Shown here: piece by piece, positions 5,986 through 7,453 of the stretch
How positions within the stretch are numbered: position 1 is the stretch's first letter
How the letters are laid out: each line of letters opens with the position of its first letter
Notes under the pieces: generated by a model
What the model saw: only the letters and a program-made list of their open reading frames with translations
The model's database searches: none
What the model was told of the DNA's origin: nothing
Translations under genes and position numbers: made by a program
Source of the DNA: Acidobacteriota bacterium
GTDB taxonomy: Bacteria > Acidobacteriota > Terriglobia > Terriglobales > Acidobacteriaceae
Assembly: GCA_021781075.1 (NCBI GenBank)
Contig: JAJXXN010000272.1
Coordinates: 1 to 7,453 of the forward strand
Direction: 5' to 3'
DNA: 7,453 bases

Positions 5986-6639
5986 ATGAAGAAGATTGTC
6001 TTTTTTGCTTTTCTGATGGCCGCCGGCGCCGTTGCGGGATATGCCCAGGAAAGCCGCCAGGATATCAGCATCAGTGCGACCGGTTGGATTGAGCCTTACC
6101 GCTATGGCCAGACAACAGTCGGGGTCAGCGCCACACCCGCCTATGGCATTCTGGGCAGTTATCGCTACATGCTCACGCCGTCCAGCGCCATTGAAGCCAA
6201 TTACGGCATCACCTACAGGAATGAAATCCGTTATTACTCGCCGAACTTTTGTACCGGCCAAACCTCTTCACATTGTTCGGGCATTCTGGTCAACACCCGC
6301 ACACAGGAAATTTCAGGCGCGTATGTGCGCAACTTCAATTACAAGCGCTGGAACCCGTTTCTTGAAGCCGGCCCAGGCGTGCTGATTTTTCTGCCGATTC
6401 TCAACTCAGGCACCACGGTGCATGACGTGAAGCAGCAGACGACCTTCACCGCCTTTTACGGCGGCGGCATCGCCTACGAGCTGAGCCCCAGCTTCGACCT
6501 GCGCGCCGAGTACCGCGGCATCATCAGCAAGGTGCCGAATTTTGGATTGGGCGGGAGCACCAACTCGGTTGAGAACCTGACCACCAACAAGTACTACAAC
6601 ATCTACGTGCCGACCATCGGCTTCGCATACCACTTCTAG
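5986..6639 (+). CDS. Small outer-membrane beta-barrel protein
   Basis: A 217-residue exported protein. It has a Sec signal peptide, MKKIVFFAFLMAAGAVAGYA, with likely cleavage after Ala20 (G-Y-A). The mature part alternates polar and hydrophobic/aromatic residues in the manner of beta-barrel strands (for example AYGILGSYRYM and FYGGGIAYELS), and it ends in IGFAYHF with a C-terminal Phe, the expected outer-membrane assembly signal. The general form resembles OmpW/OmpA-like or opacity-type porins of about eight strands; I cannot assign a substrate or precise family. Two cysteines, Cys89 and Cys97 (FCTGQTSSHC), lie in a presumed loop and may form a disulfide. The ATG at 5986 is chosen because the signal peptide starts there; the frame is open to 5791 but that stretch looks non-coding. 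GAGGT lies 11 bases upstream, a weak ribosome site. It is followed by a strong terminator. Confidence 0.88.
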   Translation: MKKIVFFAFLMAAGAVAGYAQESRQDISISATGWIEPYRYGQTTVGVSATPAYGILGSYRYMLTPSSAIEANYGITYRNEIRYYSPNFCTGQTSSHCSGILVNTRTQEISGAYVRNFNYKRWNPFLEAGPGVLIFLPILNSGTTVHDVKQQTTFTAFYGGGIAYELSPSFDLRAEYRGIISKVPNFGLGGSTNSVENLTTNKYYNIYVPTIGFAYHF

Positions 6640-6668
6640 GCGACAATCCAATTGCGAGGCGACAATCC
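6638..6668 (+). repeat. 12-base direct repeat AGGCGACAATCC
   Basis: Two exact copies, 6638-6649 and 6657-6668, are separated by seven bases (AATTGCG). The first copy includes the last two bases of the barrel gene's TAG stop and the second runs into the left arm of the terminator. It looks like a short tandem duplication at the gene end. Confidence 0.75.
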
Positions 6669-6693
6669 CCCGGCGCGCCGGGGGATTTTATTT
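6664..6693 (+). terminator. Intrinsic terminator after the beta-barrel gene
   Basis: AATCCCCCGG (6664-6673) and CCGGGGGATT (6678-6687) are perfect inverted repeats around CGCG, followed by a T-rich tract TTTTATTT (6686-6693). The very GC-rich stem plus T tract is a textbook Rho-independent terminator for the plus strand. It overlaps or touches the TAA stop (6690-6688) of the convergent membrane-protein gene; on the minus strand the stem is followed by ATTGTC, so it would terminate that gene less well. Confidence 0.88.
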
Positions 6694-7329
6694 GCGTGCG
6701 GGCAGGGCATAGAGCAGCACGGCCCAGTAGTGCGCCATGCTGCCGAGCAACACGAAAATGTGCCAGAGGGCATGGTGGAAGGGCTTGTGGTCATGCGAGT
6801 AGAAATACACGCCCAGGGTGTAAAAGCCGCCGCCTACGAGGATCCAAAAAACCCCACCCCAGCCGACCACGTGCAGGAATGGCCCCATGGCGACCATGCC
6901 CACCCAACCCATCAGCAGGTAGATTGTCAGTGAGACGCGCGGGTGGCTGTCGCCATAGAGGGCTTTGTAAACGACTCCGGCGACGGCCGAGGCCCAGATG
7001 CCGAGGAAGAGCGACCAACCCAGCCAGCCCTTGAGGCAGAGCAGGGTGAAGGGCGAGTAGGTTCCGGCAATGAGCAGGTAGATGGCGGAGTGGTCGAGTA
7101 TTTGGAAGACGCGGCGGGCGCGGGTGCGGACCAGCGAGTGGTAGAGGGTGGAGAAAAGATAAACAAGAAGCAGGGTGCAGCTGTAGAGTACGCAGATGGA
7201 AATTTGCAGTGAGGAGCCTGGCGAACTGCGGTAGATGAGCCAGATTGCGCCGGCGATGGCAAGAAGCGCGCCAATGCCGTGGGTGATGGCATTGGCGAGA
7301 ATCTCGGTCAATCGATGCTCATGCTCCAC
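6688..7329 (-). CDS. trhA: Hemolysin III / TrhA family seven-helix membrane protein (PAQR-like)
   Basis: An integral inner-membrane protein of the hemolysin III/PAQR group, with about seven hydrophobic helices. From the GTG at 7329 it has 213 residues, a usual size. The N-terminus HRLTEILANAITHGIGALL is typical of the family. The conserved SX3H of helix 2 is STLYH (Ser60, His64), the conserved Asp is Asp79 in LDHSAIYLLIAGTYSPF, and the last helix carries HX3H as HALWH (His186, His190); together these form the likely metal site of the CREST superfamily. Bacterial members are linked to membrane lipid or fluidity homeostasis; haemolysis by the founding Bacillus protein should not be assumed here. 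GTG at 7329 is preferred because GAGG lies six bases upstream; the frame also opens at TTG 7377, overlapping the upstream stop as TTGA, which would give 229 residues. It is convergent with the barrel gene and follows another barrel gene by 44 bases. Confidence 0.93.
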   Translation of the reverse strand: MEHEHRLTEILANAITHGIGALLAIAGAIWLIYRSSPGSSLQISICVLYSCTLLLVYLFSTLYHSLVRTRARRVFQILDHSAIYLLIAGTYSPFTLLCLKGWLGWSLFLGIWASAVAGVVYKALYGDSHPRVSLTIYLLMGWVGMVAMGPFLHVVGWGGVFWILVGGGFYTLGVYFYSHDHKPFHHALWHIFVLLGSMAHYWAVLLYALPARK

Positions 7330-7373
7330 TTTTGGCCTCGATACAGGCGGCGGGGCGTCGCGGCTGGGATTGC

Positions 7374-7453
7374 TCAATAGACGCGGTAGGCCAGGCCCAC
7401 GCTGATGCCGTAGGGTTGGATGTTTGTGCCGAAGTAGTTGGTGACGTAGTGGT
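7374..7453 (-). CDS. C-terminal end of an outer-membrane beta-barrel protein (cut by window edge)
   Basis: The frame entering from the right edge gives 25 codons and a TGA at 7376-7374. The residues include YVTNYFGTNIQPYGISVGLA and end AYRVY, an alternating strand with a C-terminal aromatic residue as in outer-membrane barrel proteins. The pattern resembles the tail of the complete barrel protein at 5986-6639 (NKYYNIYVPTIGFAYHF), so the two may be of the same broad type. Only the last strand is visible, so the family is uncertain. The other two minus-strand frames here are open but read like non-coding sequence. Confidence 0.6.
   Translation of the reverse strand, partial: HYVTNYFGTNIQPYGISVGLAYRVY

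Overview
The window reads as a stretch of a GC-rich, Gram-negative (two-membrane) bacterial chromosome. Evidence for the outer membrane is a complete beta-barrel protein with a Sec signal peptide and a C-terminal phenylalanine, plus the tail of a second one at the right edge. The protein style (short soluble amino-acid enzymes, this kind of small outer-membrane barrel, a LysR regulator with this wording) fits Acidobacteriota best. That is an impression and not a proven assignment. No rRNA, tRNA, mobile element, phage gene or CRISPR array is visible.

Positions 1-4707, minus strand: a compact leucine operon in pathway-friendly order, leuA-leuB-leuC-leuD-ilvD, read right to left. LeuA condenses acetyl-CoA with 2-oxoisovalerate, LeuC/LeuD isomerise 2-isopropylmalate to 3-isopropylmalate, and LeuB oxidises it to the leucine oxo-acid. 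IlvD (only its first 102 codons are inside the window) makes the 2-oxoisovalerate that feeds LeuA. Gene joints are tight: 36 and 42 bases between leuA/leuB and leuB/leuC, a one-base TAATG overlap for leuC/leuD, and a four-base ATGA overlap for leuD/ilvD. LeuA is 400 residues and ends where the usual leucine-binding regulatory domain would begin.

Positions 4708-4852: an AT-rich divergent control region between leuA and a LysR-type regulator. It holds a plausible leuA promoter, a perfect 16-base dyad inside that promoter, repeated GTTATA motifs, a possible -10 for the regulator, and a small GC hairpin just upstream of the leuA ribosome-binding site. The LysR gene (4853-5779, plus strand) is the natural candidate for controlling the leucine operon; that link is inferred from position only.

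Positions 5780-7453: 206 bases without a clear gene, then a signal-peptide outer-membrane beta-barrel gene (5986-6639, plus), a strong intrinsic terminator with a direct repeat in front of it, a convergent hemolysin III/TrhA (PAQR-type) seven-helix membrane protein gene (minus strand, ends at 6688), and the last 25 codons of another outer-membrane barrel at the right edge. Most of the window is ordinary housekeeping sequence. I found no convincing undescribed system. The points most worth a second look are the LeuA lacking its feedback domain and the operator-like divergent region next to a dedicated regulator.
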